In this document: in pieces, positions 19,405 through 30,628 of the stretch
Layout: every line of letters begins with the position of its first letter
How positions within the stretch are numbered: position 1 is the first letter of the stretch
Assembly: GCF_022374935.2 (NCBI RefSeq)
Contig: NZ_CP092430.2
Span: forward strand, 868,001-932,000
Length of the DNA stretch: 64,000 nucleotides
Origin: Mycolicibacter virginiensis
Lineage (GTDB): Bacteria; Actinomycetota; Actinomycetes; Mycobacteriales; Mycobacteriaceae
Direction of reading: 5' to 3'
Notes under the pieces: model-generated
Seen by the model: only the letters and a program-made list of their open reading frames with translations
Databases searched by the model: none
Told to the model about the DNA's origin: nothing
Translations under genes and position numbers: made by a program

Positions 19405-20238
19405 GTGGCCAGGGTCGTCGATGTTGTCGATATCGATGACCCCAGCGATTCCCGGCTGGATGACTTCCGCGATCTGAACAGCATCGATCGTCGCCCGGAC
19501 TTGCCCACCGGCAAGGGGTTGGTGATCGCCGAAGGGGTGCTGGTGGTGCAGCGGATGCTGGCATCGCGGTTTACCCCGCGGGCGCTGCTGGGCACCGAAC
19601 GGCGGCTGACGGAGTTGACCCCCGACCTGACCGCACCCGACGCCCCGGACGTTCCGTATTACCGGGTGTCCGCCGAGGTGATGGCCGAGGTGGTGGGCTT
19701 CCACCTCAACCGCGGTGTGCTGGCCGCCGCCTCGCGGGTGCCCGAGCCGTCGGTGGCTGGTCTGGTCGCCGGGGCTCGGACGATCGCGGTGCTCGAAGGC
19801 GTCAACGACCACGAGAATCTGGGCTCGATCTTTCGCAACGGTGCCGGGTTGGGTGTGGACGCGGTGGTGTTCGGCAGTGGCTGTGCCGATCCGCTCTACC
19901 GGCGCTCGGTGCGGGTCTCGATGGGGCACGCCCTGTTGGTGCCGTTCGCCCGTTCGGCGGACTGGCCCGGTGATCTGACGATGCTGCGCGAGCAGGGTTT
20001 CCGGCTACTGGCGATGACTCCGGACCCGCGAGCCGAGCTCTTGTCGAACGCGATGACGAAGGTGCGCGACGAACCGGTGGCCGTGCTGGTCGGCGCGGAG
20101 GGGCCGGGCCTGTCGGAGCGGGCGATGCGCGCCAGCGACATGCGGGTCCGCATCCCGATGTCGCGGGGAACCGACTCGCTCAACGTCGCCACCGCTGCCG
20201 CGCTGGCCTTCTACGAGCGCATTAGGCTGCCGGAATGA
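19405..20238 (+). CDS. TrmH/SpoU-family RNA methyltransferase
   Basis: A 277-residue SPOUT-class 2'-O-ribose methyltransferase, orthologous to Rv0881. An N-terminal substrate-binding domain precedes the knotted SAM domain with motif 1 NDHENLGSIFRNGAGLGVDAVVF, motif 2 VLVGAEGPGLSE and motif 3 RIPMSRGTDSLNVATAAALAFYE. The exact rRNA or tRNA target cannot be read. The stop overlaps the next start (ATGA), so the two genes are coupled. Confidence 0.92.
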   Translation: MARVVDVVDIDDPSDSRLDDFRDLNSIDRRPDLPTGKGLVIAEGVLVVQRMLASRFTPRALLGTERRLTELTPDLTAPDAPDVPYYRVSAEVMAEVVGFHLNRGVLAAASRVPEPSVAGLVAGARTIAVLEGVNDHENLGSIFRNGAGLGVDAVVFGSGCADPLYRRSVRVSMGHALLVPFARSADWPGDLTMLREQGFRLLAMTPDPRAELLSNAMTKVRDEPVAVLVGAEGPGLSERAMRASDMRVRIPMSRGTDSLNVATAAALAFYERIRLPE

Positions 20239-20510
20239 CGTCCACTCCCAGCACGCCGTGGGGGACGGGGCTGACTGTGGCGGGGTTCGTCGCGGCGGTG
20301 ACCGGCACCGCGATCACCGTGTTGAGCCTGGGCCTGTTGCGCGTCCATCCGGCACTGGCGGTGGCGCTCAATCTGATTGCGGTGGGCGGGCTGGCGCCCA
20401 CGGTGTGGGGCTGGCGACGCACTCCGGTGCTGCGCTGGTTGGCGTTGGGCGCCGGAATCGGTGTGGCGGGTGCGTGGCTGGTGCTACTGGCGCTGGCTGC
20501 TCAGCGCTGA
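20235..20510 (+). CDS. Small integral membrane protein, Rv0882-like
   Basis: A 91-residue protein with three hydrophobic segments (LTVAGFVAAVTGTAITVLSLG, VALNLIAVGGLAPTVW, WLALGAGIGVAGAWLVLLALA), in the position of Rv0882. Function unknown. Its start overlaps the TrmH-family stop by four bases and its 3' end overlaps that of the convergent sepH by ten. Confidence 0.75.
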   Translation: MTSTPSTPWGTGLTVAGFVAAVTGTAITVLSLGLLRVHPALAVALNLIAVGGLAPTVWGWRRTPVLRWLALGAGIGVAGAWLVLLALAAQR

Positions 20511-21274
20511 CCGGTCGAGCGCACCCCGAGCAGGACGTCTTCCCAGCCCGGGACTTCGGGCTTGCTGCGGCGGGCGCGGCTCCCCGCGCGCTGCTGCACC
20601 GGCTCCTCTTCGACCACGGCGGGGGCGGCCGGAGCCTCGAAGTCCAGTTCGGCCACCGCGGCGACCGGCCGCAGGGGACGCCCGAATCCGGGGTCGATCA
20701 ATTCCATGGCCGCGTCGTCGACAGCGGTCACCGTCCCGCCGTGCGCGCCCGGAGTGAACCGGAAGTGCGCGACATTGTCCGAGCGGCCGGCCTTCCAGGC
20801 CAGCTGCACCGTCCAGCGTCCGTCGTCGTTGCGCCACGCGTCCCAGCTGCTGCTGTCGGAGCTCAAGCCCCGCGTCACCAGCGCGGAGGTGACGACTTCC
20901 AGCAGGGTCGGTACCGCTGGGCCGTCGGACAGCACCGGGTGGGCAGCGGTTGCGAGTTCCGCGGCCCGGGACCGCTCCAGCAGCACCGGGTGGGCGAAGC
21001 GCTCCACGCGGGCGACGTCCACACCGGCGGCGGCAGCCACCTGTTCGACCGAGGCTCCGGCGCGGATGCGTGCCTGGATGTCTTTGGGGCGCAGCATGCT
21101 GCCCGCGTCGGCCGGATTCTGTCCGACGCGATGACCCTCGCCGCGCACAGCGCCGCGCAACCGGTCGTCGATACGCACCCGGAACATCTCGGTGTGGTCT
21201 TCGCCGTCCCCGGCGCTTTCGCAGATGATGTGCTTGCCGTCGACGTCGAGGCCGATGGCCCTCAGTTCCCGCAT
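20501..21274 (-). CDS. sepH: Septation protein SepH
   Basis: SepH is an actinobacterial cell-division protein that binds FtsZ and promotes its assembly. The 257-residue sequence has the conserved N-terminal SepH domain (MRELRAIGLDVDGKHIICE, with the helix-turn-helix-like segment PKDIQARIRAGASVEQVAAAAGVDVARVERFA) and a less conserved acidic/basic C-terminus ending in a short WEDVLLG motif. It matches Rv0883c. The gene is monocistronic, with serC upstream on the same strand. Confidence 0.92.
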   Translation of the reverse strand: MRELRAIGLDVDGKHIICESAGDGEDHTEMFRVRIDDRLRGAVRGEGHRVGQNPADAGSMLRPKDIQARIRAGASVEQVAAAAGVDVARVERFAHPVLLERSRAAELATAAHPVLSDGPAVPTLLEVVTSALVTRGLSSDSSSWDAWRNDDGRWTVQLAWKAGRSDNVAHFRFTPGAHGGTVTAVDDAAMELIDPGFGRPLRPVAAVAELDFEAPAAPAVVEEEPVQQRAGSRARRSKPEVPGWEDVLLGVRSTGQR

Positions 21275-21369
21275 GACTTCTCCTTGCGAACGCCCGGTTA
21301 CGTGCGGACTCTAGTCCAGTGAACGGCCCCGCCCGTCGTGACACGCGGGCGTTATAACGATCCGATTAC

Positions 21370-21528
21370 GGCGGTTCAGCGAACCTCGACGAAGGAGAGG
21401 TGAAGCTGGGACCGCCGCTTGGACCCGGCGGTTCAGCGAACCTCGACGAAGGAGAGGTGAAGCTGGGGCCGCCGGGCTCAGGGCACTGTGCTGGGCGGGC
21501 CGCCGGGCTCAGGGCACTGTGCTGGGCG
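21370..21528. repeat. Tandem hairpin repeat array downstream of serC
   Basis: Two copies of a 47-bp unit (21370-21416 and 21427-21473, period 57) differ at one base. Each unit is an imperfect palindrome: GGCGGT-CAGC-CCTC pair with GAGG-GCTG-CCGCC around GACGAAGGA, the complement of the TCCTTCGTC loop at 7341. Directly next to it are two identical copies of a 31-bp unit (21467-21497 and 21498-21528) containing GGGCACTGTGCTGGGC. The array starts five bases after the serC stop. Confidence 0.85.
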
Positions 21529-21532
21529 AAGC

Positions 21533-22696
<1,164 letters not shown>

Positions 22697-22700
22697 TTAT

Positions 22701-22716
22701 TGTGACGTGGATCACC
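22701..22716. promoter_or_regulatory. Crp (Rv3676-type) binding site between serC and the AurF-like gene
   Basis: TGTGACGTGGATCACC matches TGTGA-N6-TCACA at nine of ten fixed positions. In M. tuberculosis Crp acts on the equivalent serC/Rv0885 intergenic region. The site is 50 bp from the serC start and 122 bp from the AurF-like start. Confidence 0.75.
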
Positions 22717-22837
22717 CAAGGTGCTCGACACCTGTCACGCCCACAGTGTTGATCCGGAGTCTGGACGGGTACCCAGTACCTGCGGTACCGTTGTACATAA
22801 GCCTACTAAATGTAAACGACTGCTGGAGGTGTCTCCA

Positions 22838-23878
22838 ATGGCTCAGAAAGCCGCTCGAACCCGAATCGTGCGCCGGTGGCGAGCCAACATGGAAGTGACC
22901 GACGACGCGAACTACGTCGAGATCCTCAACACCTTGTCGGAAGGGTCGGTGCGCCGGAACTTCAATCCGTACACCGACATCGACTGGGACACTCCGGAGT
23001 TCAAGGTCACCGAGAACGACCCGCGCTGGATCCTGCCGGGCACCGACCCGATCGGTCGGCACTGGTGGTACCAGGCCCAGCCTGAGGACGTCCAGATCAA
23101 GATCGGTATGTGGCGCCAGGCCAACGTCGCCAAGGTCGGGCTGCACTTCGAGTCGATCCTGATCCGCGGCCTGATGGAATACGCGTTCTGGACGCCCAAC
23201 GGCTCACCCGAGTACCGCTACTGCCTGCACGAGGCGGTGGAAGAGTGCAACCACACCATGATGTTCCAGGAGATGGTGAACCACATCGGCGCTGACGTGC
23301 CCGGGATGCCGCGGTTGCTCAAGTGGGTACAGCCGTTCATTCCGCTGGTCGCCGGACCGCTGCCGATCCCGTTCTGGTTCGGCATCCTGGCCGGCGAAGA
23401 GCCCATCGACCACATCCAGAAGGCCATCCTGCGCGAAGGCAAGACCCTGCACCCGATCATGGAACGGGTGATGGCCATTCACGTGGCCGAGGAGGCGCGG
23501 CACATCTCGTTCGCGCACGAATATCTGCACAAGCGCATTCCGAACCTGCCTCGTCGTAAGCGGTTCTGGCTGTCGCTGTACGTGCCGATCGTGATGCGGA
23601 TCCTGTGTTCCGCGATCGTGGTGCCGCCCAAGGCGTTCTGGACCGAGTTCGACATTCCGCGCGAGGTCCGCAAGGACATCTTCTTCCGGTCGGCCGAGGC
23701 TCGACAGATGTTGCAGGACATGTTCGGCGACGTCCGGATGCTCTGCCACGACACCGGTCTGATGAACCCGATCGCCAAGTTGGTCTGGCGGATCTGCCGC
23801 ATTCACGGCGCACCGTCCCGGTTCCGCAGCCAGCCGCAGCGTGCGCATCTGACGCCCGTTGCCGCCTCGGTCGCATAG
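22838..23878 (+). CDS. AurF-like diiron oxygenase (Rv0885-like)
   Basis: A 346-residue ferritin-like protein of the AurF (p-aminobenzoate N-oxygenase) type. Probable iron ligands lie in HFESILIRGLMEY, HEAVEECNHTMMFQEM (E-x6-H pattern) and HVAEEARHISFAHEYLH. The substrate is unknown. The ATG at 22838 follows GGAGGT. It is divergent from serC across a Crp-like site and is followed 15 bp later by fprB, a ferredoxin-reductase fusion that could supply electrons; that link is inference. Confidence 0.85.
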   Translation: MAQKAARTRIVRRWRANMEVTDDANYVEILNTLSEGSVRRNFNPYTDIDWDTPEFKVTENDPRWILPGTDPIGRHWWYQAQPEDVQIKIGMWRQANVAKVGLHFESILIRGLMEYAFWTPNGSPEYRYCLHEAVEECNHTMMFQEMVNHIGADVPGMPRLLKWVQPFIPLVAGPLPIPFWFGILAGEEPIDHIQKAILREGKTLHPIMERVMAIHVAEEARHISFAHEYLHKRIPNLPRRKRFWLSLYVPIVMRILCSAIVVPPKAFWTEFDIPREVRKDIFFRSAEARQMLQDMFGDVRMLCHDTGLMNPIAKLVWRICRIHGAPSRFRSQPQRAHLTPVAASVA

Positions 23879-23893
23879 CGCCGCCCTCAGGTC

Positions 23894-25585
23894 ATGCCGC
23901 ACGTAATTACCCAGGCGTGTTGTAACGACGCGTCGTGTGTGTTCGCCTGCCCGGTCAACTGCATTCACCCCACGCCGGACGAGCCCGAGTTCGCCACGTC
24001 GGAGATGCTCTATATCGACCCCGATGCGTGTGTGGACTGCGGAGCCTGCGTGCGGGCCTGCCCGGTCGACGCGATCGTCCCGCACACCAAGGTGATGGGC
24101 GAACAGTTGCCGTTCGTGGAGATCAACAAGTCGTTCTACCCGGAACGCCCTGCCGGGGTGAAGCTTCCACCGACCTCCAAGCTGGCGCCCATCCTGCCGG
24201 CCGCCGAGCTACACCAGCGCGGCAAATATCCGCTGACCGTAGCTATCGTCGGCTCCGGCCCGGCGGCCATGTACGCGGCCGACGAACTGCTGACCCAGCA
24301 GGGCGTGCTGGTGAATATGTTCGAGAAGCTGCCCACCCCTTACGGGTTGGTTCGGGCCGGCGTCGCCCCGGATCACCAGCGCACCAAGCTGGCCACCCGG
24401 TTGTTCGACGAGATCTCCGCGCGCCGTGGTTTCCAGTTCTTCCTCAACGTCGAGGTGGGCAAGCACCTGAGTCATGCGGACCTGCTGCAGCACCACCACG
24501 CCGTGCTGTACGCCTCGGGTGCGCTGCACGACCGGCGCCTTGAGATCGATGGAATGGGGCTGCCCGGAACGGGCACCGCGACCGAAATCGTCGGCTGGTA
24601 CAACGGGCATCCCGAGTTCGCCGACCTGCCAGTCGATCTGAGCTGCGAGCGGGTGGTGATCGTGGGCAACGGCAACGTCGCCCTCGATGTGGCACGCGTG
24701 CTCACCGCCGACCCGGACCGACTGGCGCGCACCGACATCGCCGACTACGCGCTGGCGGCGCTGCGGGGCTCGGCTGTTTCCGAGGTGGTGATCGTCGCGC
24801 GACGCGGCCCAGCGTCTTCTGCGTTCACCCTGCCCGAGCTGGTCGGGCTGACGCAGACCGCTGAGGTGGTCCTCGACGCCGAGGACCATGCCCGGGTGCG
24901 TGATGACCTGGCGACGGTGCAAGACACCTTGACCCGGCAGAAGCTGGAGATCTTGAGCAAGCTGGGTGACGCGTCGGCACCGATCACCCGTCCCCGGATT
25001 CGATTCGCCTACGAGTTGACCCCGGCCCGAGTTGTCGGTGATGACCGTTGCAGCGCAGTGGAGTTCACTGTCACCGGAACCGATCAGATGCGACGTATTG
25101 ACGCCGGCCTGGTGCTGACTTCGATCGGTTACCACGGAACGCCCATCGCCGACCTGCCGTTCGACGACGCCGCCGGCGTCGTCCCCAACGAGGGCGGTCG
25201 GGTGATCGACCCGGCGACCGGTGAGCGAGTTCCGGGTGCGTACGTGTCGGGCTGGATCAAGCGCGGTACCAACGGGTTTATCGGCTCCAACAAGTCTGAC
25301 TCGCTGAAGACCATTCAGACGCTGGCCGCCGACTACAACGCAGATCTGCTGACGGAGCCGATCGCCGGCCCGCGGGCAGTCGCCCGGATGGTGCACGCCC
25401 AGCAGCCCGATGTCATCGACGCCGCCGGTTGGAAGGCCATCGACAGAGCCGAAGTCGCCCGCGGCGAAGCGCAAGACCGCCCGCGGGTGAAGTTCACCCG
25501 GGTGCCGGACATGCTCGACGAGGTCAAAGACCACTCGGAACTGCCGCTGCTGCAGAACCTGCTCCGCGCGCTGCGGCGCAGCTGA
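23894..25585 (+). CDS. fprB: Ferredoxin/ferredoxin-NADP reductase FprB
   Basis: A 563-residue fusion equivalent to Rv0886. Residues 1-75 are a ferredoxin domain with CCNDASCVFACPVNCIHP and CVDCGACVRACPVDAI, ligands for 7Fe/8Fe clusters. The rest is an adrenodoxin-reductase-type FAD/NADPH domain with the dinucleotide motif IVGSGPAAMYAADELL, RAGVAPDHQRTK, the second site VVIVGNGNVALDVARVL and the C-terminal SGWIKRGTNGFIGSNKSD. It would pass electrons from NADPH to iron-sulfur partners and oxygenases. Confidence 0.94.
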   Translation: MPHVITQACCNDASCVFACPVNCIHPTPDEPEFATSEMLYIDPDACVDCGACVRACPVDAIVPHTKVMGEQLPFVEINKSFYPERPAGVKLPPTSKLAPILPAAELHQRGKYPLTVAIVGSGPAAMYAADELLTQQGVLVNMFEKLPTPYGLVRAGVAPDHQRTKLATRLFDEISARRGFQFFLNVEVGKHLSHADLLQHHHAVLYASGALHDRRLEIDGMGLPGTGTATEIVGWYNGHPEFADLPVDLSCERVVIVGNGNVALDVARVLTADPDRLARTDIADYALAALRGSAVSEVVIVARRGPASSAFTLPELVGLTQTAEVVLDAEDHARVRDDLATVQDTLTRQKLEILSKLGDASAPITRPRIRFAYELTPARVVGDDRCSAVEFTVTGTDQMRRIDAGLVLTSIGYHGTPIADLPFDDAAGVVPNEGGRVIDPATGERVPGAYVSGWIKRGTNGFIGSNKSDSLKTIQTLAADYNADLLTEPIAGPRAVARMVHAQQPDVIDAAGWKAIDRAEVARGEAQDRPRVKFTRVPDMLDEVKDHSELPLLQNLLRALRRS

Positions 25586-25605
25586 ACCATCTAACCCTCG
25601 GCCAC

Positions 25606-25671
25606 CGCCGAGCGTGTACTCAGCGCGAAGAATCCGCCGCGCAGAATCTCGCGCTGGTTACACGTTCGGCG
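25606..25671. repeat. Palindromic intergenic repeat (CGAACGTGTAA arms), copy 2
   Basis: CGCCGAGCGTGTA (25606-25618) pairs with TACACGTTCGGCG (25659-25671) with one G-U pair, and CAGCGCGA (25621-25628) pairs with TCGCGCTG (25649-25656), giving a stem of about 21 bp. It lies between the convergent fprB and citA genes, the same type of position as copy 1 at 14523. Confidence 0.75.
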
Positions 25672-25686
25672 TAAGGGCGGGCGGGT

Positions 25687-26802
25687 TCACGCTGTGGTGA
25701 CGTGCTCCCAGCCCGCAACGGATTCCGCGCTGCGCGGACCTGGCCCGACGTAGATCGCCGACGGGCGCACCAGCTTGCCCAATCGCTTCTGCTCCATGAT
25801 GTGGGCGCACCAGCCCGCGGTGCGGCCACAGGTGAACATCGCCGGCATCATGGCCGGCGGCACCTCGGCGAAGTCGAGGATCACCGCCGCCCAGAACTCC
25901 ACGTTGGTCTCGATGGCGCGATCGGGGCGACGCTCCCGAAGCTCGGCCAGCGCCGCCTGCTCCAGTGCGGCAGCCACCTCAAAACGCGGGGCCGACAGCC
26001 GCTTGGCGGTGGCCCGCAGCACTCGGGCGCGCGGGTCTTCGGCACGGTACACCCGGTGTCCGAAGCCCATCAGCTTCTCGCGCCGGTCCAGGATGCCCTT
26101 GACCACCGCGCGCGCGTCACCGGTGCGCTCCGCCTCGGCGATCATCGGGATCACCCGCGCCGGGGCGCCGCCGTGTAGCGGGCCACTCATCGCGCCGATC
26201 GCGCCGGACAGCGCCGCGCCGACGTCGGCCCCGGTGGAGGCGATCACCCGGGCGGTGAACGTCGAGGCGTTCATGCCGTGTTCGGCCGCCGACACCCAGT
26301 AGGCGTCGATCGCCTCGGTGTGCCGCGGGTCGGGCTCGCCGCGCCAGCGGGTCATGAACCGCTCAGTGATGGTGGAGCACCCGTCGATCGCCTGCTGCGA
26401 CACCGCGGGCTCCTGACCCCGAGCCGACTGTGCGACATAGGACAGCACCATCACCGAGGCGCGGGCCAGCTGGTCGCGGGCGGTGGTGTCGTCGGTGTCC
26501 AACAACGGCTCAAAGCCCCACTGCGGCGCCAGCATCGCCACGCCGGCCTGGGCGTCGACCCGGACGTCGCCGGTGCGTATCGGCAGCTCCAGCGGCTCGG
26601 CGGGTGCCAGCGGACGGCTGAAGTCGCCGTCGACCAGCAGGGCCCACACATCGCCGAAGCCGACCTTGCCGGCCAAGTCCTCGATGTCCACGCCGCGGTA
26701 GCGCAGCGCGCCGCCGTCCTTGTCCGGTTCGGCGATTTCAGTAGTGAAGGCAACCGTGCCTTCCAAGCCGGCGACAAAGTTCTCCGGGACCGCAGCAGTC
26801 AT
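25687..26802 (-). CDS. citA: Citrate synthase CitA (second citrate synthase)
   Basis: A 371-residue citrate/2-methylcitrate synthase-family enzyme condensing acetyl-CoA (or propionyl-CoA) with oxaloacetate; equivalent to Rv0889c. Active-site regions are AAEHGMNASTFTARVIASTG (first His), [27 protein letters not shown] and NVEFWAAVILDF (catalytic Asp region replaced by Glu, N-V-E-F rather than N-V-D-F). The frame stays open far upstream but the ATG at 26802 gives the normal start MTAAVPENFVAGLEGTVAF. A second citrate synthase, gltA2, lies only 3 kb away. Confidence 0.9.
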   Translation of the reverse strand: MTAAVPENFVAGLEGTVAFTTEIAEPDKDGGALRYRGVDIEDLAGKVGFGDVWALLVDGDFSRPLAPAEPLELPIRTGDVRVDAQAGVAMLAPQWGFEPLLDTDDTTARDQLARASVMVLSYVAQSARGQEPAVSQQAIDGCSTITERFMTRWRGEPDPRHTEAIDAYWVSAAEHGMNASTFTARVIASTGADVGAALSGAIGAMSGPLHGGAPARVIPMIAEAERTGDARAVVKGILDRREKLMGFGHRVYRAEDPRARVLRATAKRLSAPRFEVAAALEQAALAELRERRPDRAIETNVEFWAAVILDFAEVPPAMMPAMFTCGRTAGWCAHIMEQKRLGKLVRPSAIYVGPGPRSAESVAGWEHVTTA

Positions 26803-26887
26803 ACCGTGGATTCTTCCACCCCGGCGCCCAGTCGTTGCTACCGGCCGGTAACGACGGCTGGTCTGCGGCTGGGCGTAGCGTTGTGCG

Positions 26888-27547
26888 GTGCACAGGACCG
26901 GCCCCGACAACGAGCACTTGGCGGCGATGAGAGTGGAATACCAGGAGAAGGACAACAGCGGCGACCTCGACGCGGACTGGCTCGAGGACGGCTGGGAGGT
27001 TTTGCTGCGCAACTGGATCGGCGACGCCGAGCGCGCCGGGATCTCCGAACCCAACGCCATGGTGCTGGCGACGGTCGAAGCCGGCCGCCCGGTCAGCCGC
27101 TCGGTGCTGTGCAAGAACCTCGACGAGAACGGTGTGACGTTTTTCACCGACACCGACTCCGCCAAGGCTGCCGAGCTGGCCGCGACACCGTACGCATCGG
27201 CCACATTTCCCTGGTATCAGCTGGGCCGCCAGGTCCACATTCGCGGACCGGTCACCCAGCTCGACGAGTCGGTCAGCGCCGAGTACTGGTCACACCGACC
27301 GCGGGCGTCCCAGTTGGGTTTCTGCGCCTCGCAGCAGTCGCAGCCCATCGAGTCACGGGCCGCACTGCTGGCGCAGTTGGACGCTGTTACAGCCCAATTC
27401 TCCGGCGCCGAGTCGATCCCCGCGCCGCAGAACTGGCGTGGCTACCGGATCGCCCCGGAGGTGGTGGAGTTCTGGCAGGGCCGGGAAGGCCGGTTGCACA
27501 ACCGGATTCGGGTGACCGGCGGGCGGGTGGAGCGACTCCAACCGTGA
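26888..27547 (+). CDS. pdxH: Pyridoxamine 5'-phosphate oxidase PdxH
   Basis: An FMN enzyme making pyridoxal 5'-phosphate from pyridoxine or pyridoxamine phosphate. The 219-residue sequence has the FMN-binding [19 protein letters not shown] block, [36 protein letters not shown] and the C-terminal [25 protein letters not shown] signature. GTG at 26888 is the first start; an ATG at 26927 is possible. It is divergent from citA (85 bp). Confidence 0.93.
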   Translation: MHRTGPDNEHLAAMRVEYQEKDNSGDLDADWLEDGWEVLLRNWIGDAERAGISEPNAMVLATVEAGRPVSRSVLCKNLDENGVTFFTDTDSAKAAELAATPYASATFPWYQLGRQVHIRGPVTQLDESVSAEYWSHRPRASQLGFCASQQSQPIESRAALLAQLDAVTAQFSGAESIPAPQNWRGYRIAPEVVEFWQGREGRLHNRIRVTGGRVERLQP

Positions 27548-27563
27548 GTCCGGTGTCGCCGCG

Positions 27564-28856
27564 GTGAGGATTTTCGCCGACACCACCCCGTTGCGCAGCC
27601 CCGACTTCCGACGGTTGTGGGTGGCCGGTATCCCGACCGTCATCGGGGCGAACCTGACCATCTTCGCGGTCCCGGTGCAGATCTATGCGCTGACCCGCAG
27701 CTCGGCCTACGTCGGGCTGTCGGGTCTGTTCGCGCTGGTCCCGCTGGTCGTCTTCGGTCTGCTCGGCGGCGCCTGGGCCGACGCCATGGACCGCCGCAAG
27801 CTACTGATCATCGCCTCCTGCGGGCTGGCGGCCGCCTCGCTGCTGCTGTGGATCCAGGCCGCGGCCGGACTCGAGAACGTGTGGGTGGTACTCGTCCTGC
27901 TGGGTGTGCAGCAGGGGTTCTATGCCGTCAATGCCCCGACCCGGTCCGCGGCGATTCCGCGGCTGGTGGCCGGCAGTGATCTGCCGGCCGCCAACTCACT
28001 GAACATGACCGTCATGCAGTTCGGCGCGATCGTCGGGCCCCTGCTGGCCGGGCTGCTGCTCGGCTGGGTGGATCTGTCCACCCTGTATCTGATCGACGCC
28101 GCGACGTGCATCTTCCCGATCTGGGCGACGTTCCGGCTGGCTCCGATGCCGCCGGCTGAATCGGTCGGCCCGTCCAGCTTCGGGATCGCGGCCGTGCTGG
28201 ACGGGTTCCGCTACCTGGCCGGCAACACCGTGGTGCTGATGTCGTTCGTGGTGGACCTGATCGCGATGATCCTCGGCATGCCGAGGGCGCTGTTCCCGCA
28301 GATCGCGAGCGCGGACTTCGGCGGGCCGGTCGAGGGCGGCACCACCATGGCGCTGCTGGCCGCGGCGATGTCGGCCGGCGCGGTGCTCGGCGGGGTGTTC
28401 TCGGGGTGGTTGCCGCGGATCACTCGTCAGGGCCTGGCCGTCGTGGCTGCGATCGTGGTCTGGGGCGGGGCGATGATCGGTTTCGGGCTCGCGGTCGGGC
28501 ACGGCGGCGGGCACGCCGGTCGGGCGCTGTGGGTGGCGCTGGCGTTCCTGGCGGTCGGCGGTGCCGCGGACATGGTCTCGGCGGCGTTCCGGTCGACGAT
28601 GCTGCAGCAGGCCGCGTCCGACGAGATCCGCGGCCGGCTGCAGGGAGTGTTCACCGTGATCGTCGCCGGCGGGCCCCGGCTCGCCGATGCGGTGCACGGT
28701 GCCGCCGGGGCGGTGGTGGGGACGGCCGCGGCGTCCGCCGGCGGCGGGGCCCTGGTGGTGGTGGGCGTGGTGCTTGCGGCCCTGGCAGCGCCCGCTTTCC
28801 TGCGCTATCGGCGGCCGGGCGATGTACACCGGGAGCCGCCACCGTCACGCCGATAG
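27564..28856 (+). CDS. MFS transporter, EntS/MFS_3-like
   Basis: A 430-residue efflux-type permease with about 12 hydrophobic segments. The first half carries TPLRSPDFRRLWVAGIPTVIG and the motif A loop GAWADAMDRRKLL; a matching repeat in the second half reads AASDEIRGRLQGVFTVIVAGG. This pattern is typical of the MFS_3 group that includes enterobactin exporters. Substrate unknown. It starts 16 bp after pdxH and ends about 100 bp before gltA2. Confidence 0.83.
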   Translation: MRIFADTTPLRSPDFRRLWVAGIPTVIGANLTIFAVPVQIYALTRSSAYVGLSGLFALVPLVVFGLLGGAWADAMDRRKLLIIASCGLAAASLLLWIQAAAGLENVWVVLVLLGVQQGFYAVNAPTRSAAIPRLVAGSDLPAANSLNMTVMQFGAIVGPLLAGLLLGWVDLSTLYLIDAATCIFPIWATFRLAPMPPAESVGPSSFGIAAVLDGFRYLAGNTVVLMSFVVDLIAMILGMPRALFPQIASADFGGPVEGGTTMALLAAAMSAGAVLGGVFSGWLPRITRQGLAVVAAIVVWGGAMIGFGLAVGHGGGHAGRALWVALAFLAVGGAADMVSAAFRSTMLQQAASDEIRGRLQGVFTVIVAGGPRLADAVHGAAGAVVGTAAASAGGGALVVVGVVLAALAAPAFLRYRRPGDVHREPPPSRR

Positions 28857-28955
28857 GGGATACCTCGGCCCCGGGCGGGCGCGCTGGCCTGGAACCGACT
28901 ACCTTTTCCTATACACGCCCAATCTGGTCAGCCGAATAGCGCAAAGGGGTTCCTT

Positions 28956-30254
<1,299 letters not shown>

Positions 30255-30259
30255 CCACC

Positions 30260-30628
30260 ATGACTAATCCGGCCAAGCCGCAGATCACCGTTCCGACCGG
30301 CCCGGCACCCGCCGACCTGGTCATCGAGGACATCGTCGTCGGGGAAGGTCCCGCGGCCGTCCCCGGTGGGGTCGTCAACGTGCACTACCTCGGCGTCGAC
30401 TACGACAGCGGCGCGGAATTCGACAGCTCCTGGAACCGCGGCGAATCCCTGGAGTTTCCGCTGGACGGGCTCATCGCCGGTTGGCAGGACGGCATCCCGG
30501 GCATGAAGGTGGGCGGCCGGCGTCAGCTGGTGATCCCGCCGGAGCTGGCCTATGGGCCCGCCGGAACCGGGCACCCACTGGCCGGCAAGACCCTGGTCTT
30601 TGTGATCGACCTGCTCGGCACCCGCTGA
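30260..30628 (+). CDS. FKBP-type peptidyl-prolyl cis-trans isomerase
   Basis: A 122-residue single-domain FKBP without signal peptide, so cytoplasmic. The domain is complete: [24 protein letters not shown], the W in [30 protein letters not shown] and a final VFVIDLL strand. It starts five bases after gltA2, so both are likely on one mRNA. Confidence 0.92.
   Translation: MTNPAKPQITVPTGPAPADLVIEDIVVGEGPAAVPGGVVNVHYLGVDYDSGAEFDSSWNRGESLEFPLDGLIAGWQDGIPGMKVGGRRQLVIPPELAYGPAGTGHPLAGKTLVFVIDLLGTR

Noticed and set aside
26803..27204. N-terminal extension of citA (frame open to 27204)
   Set aside because: It runs through pdxH on the other strand and is Ser/Arg-rich without homology; the ATG at 26802 gives the known start.
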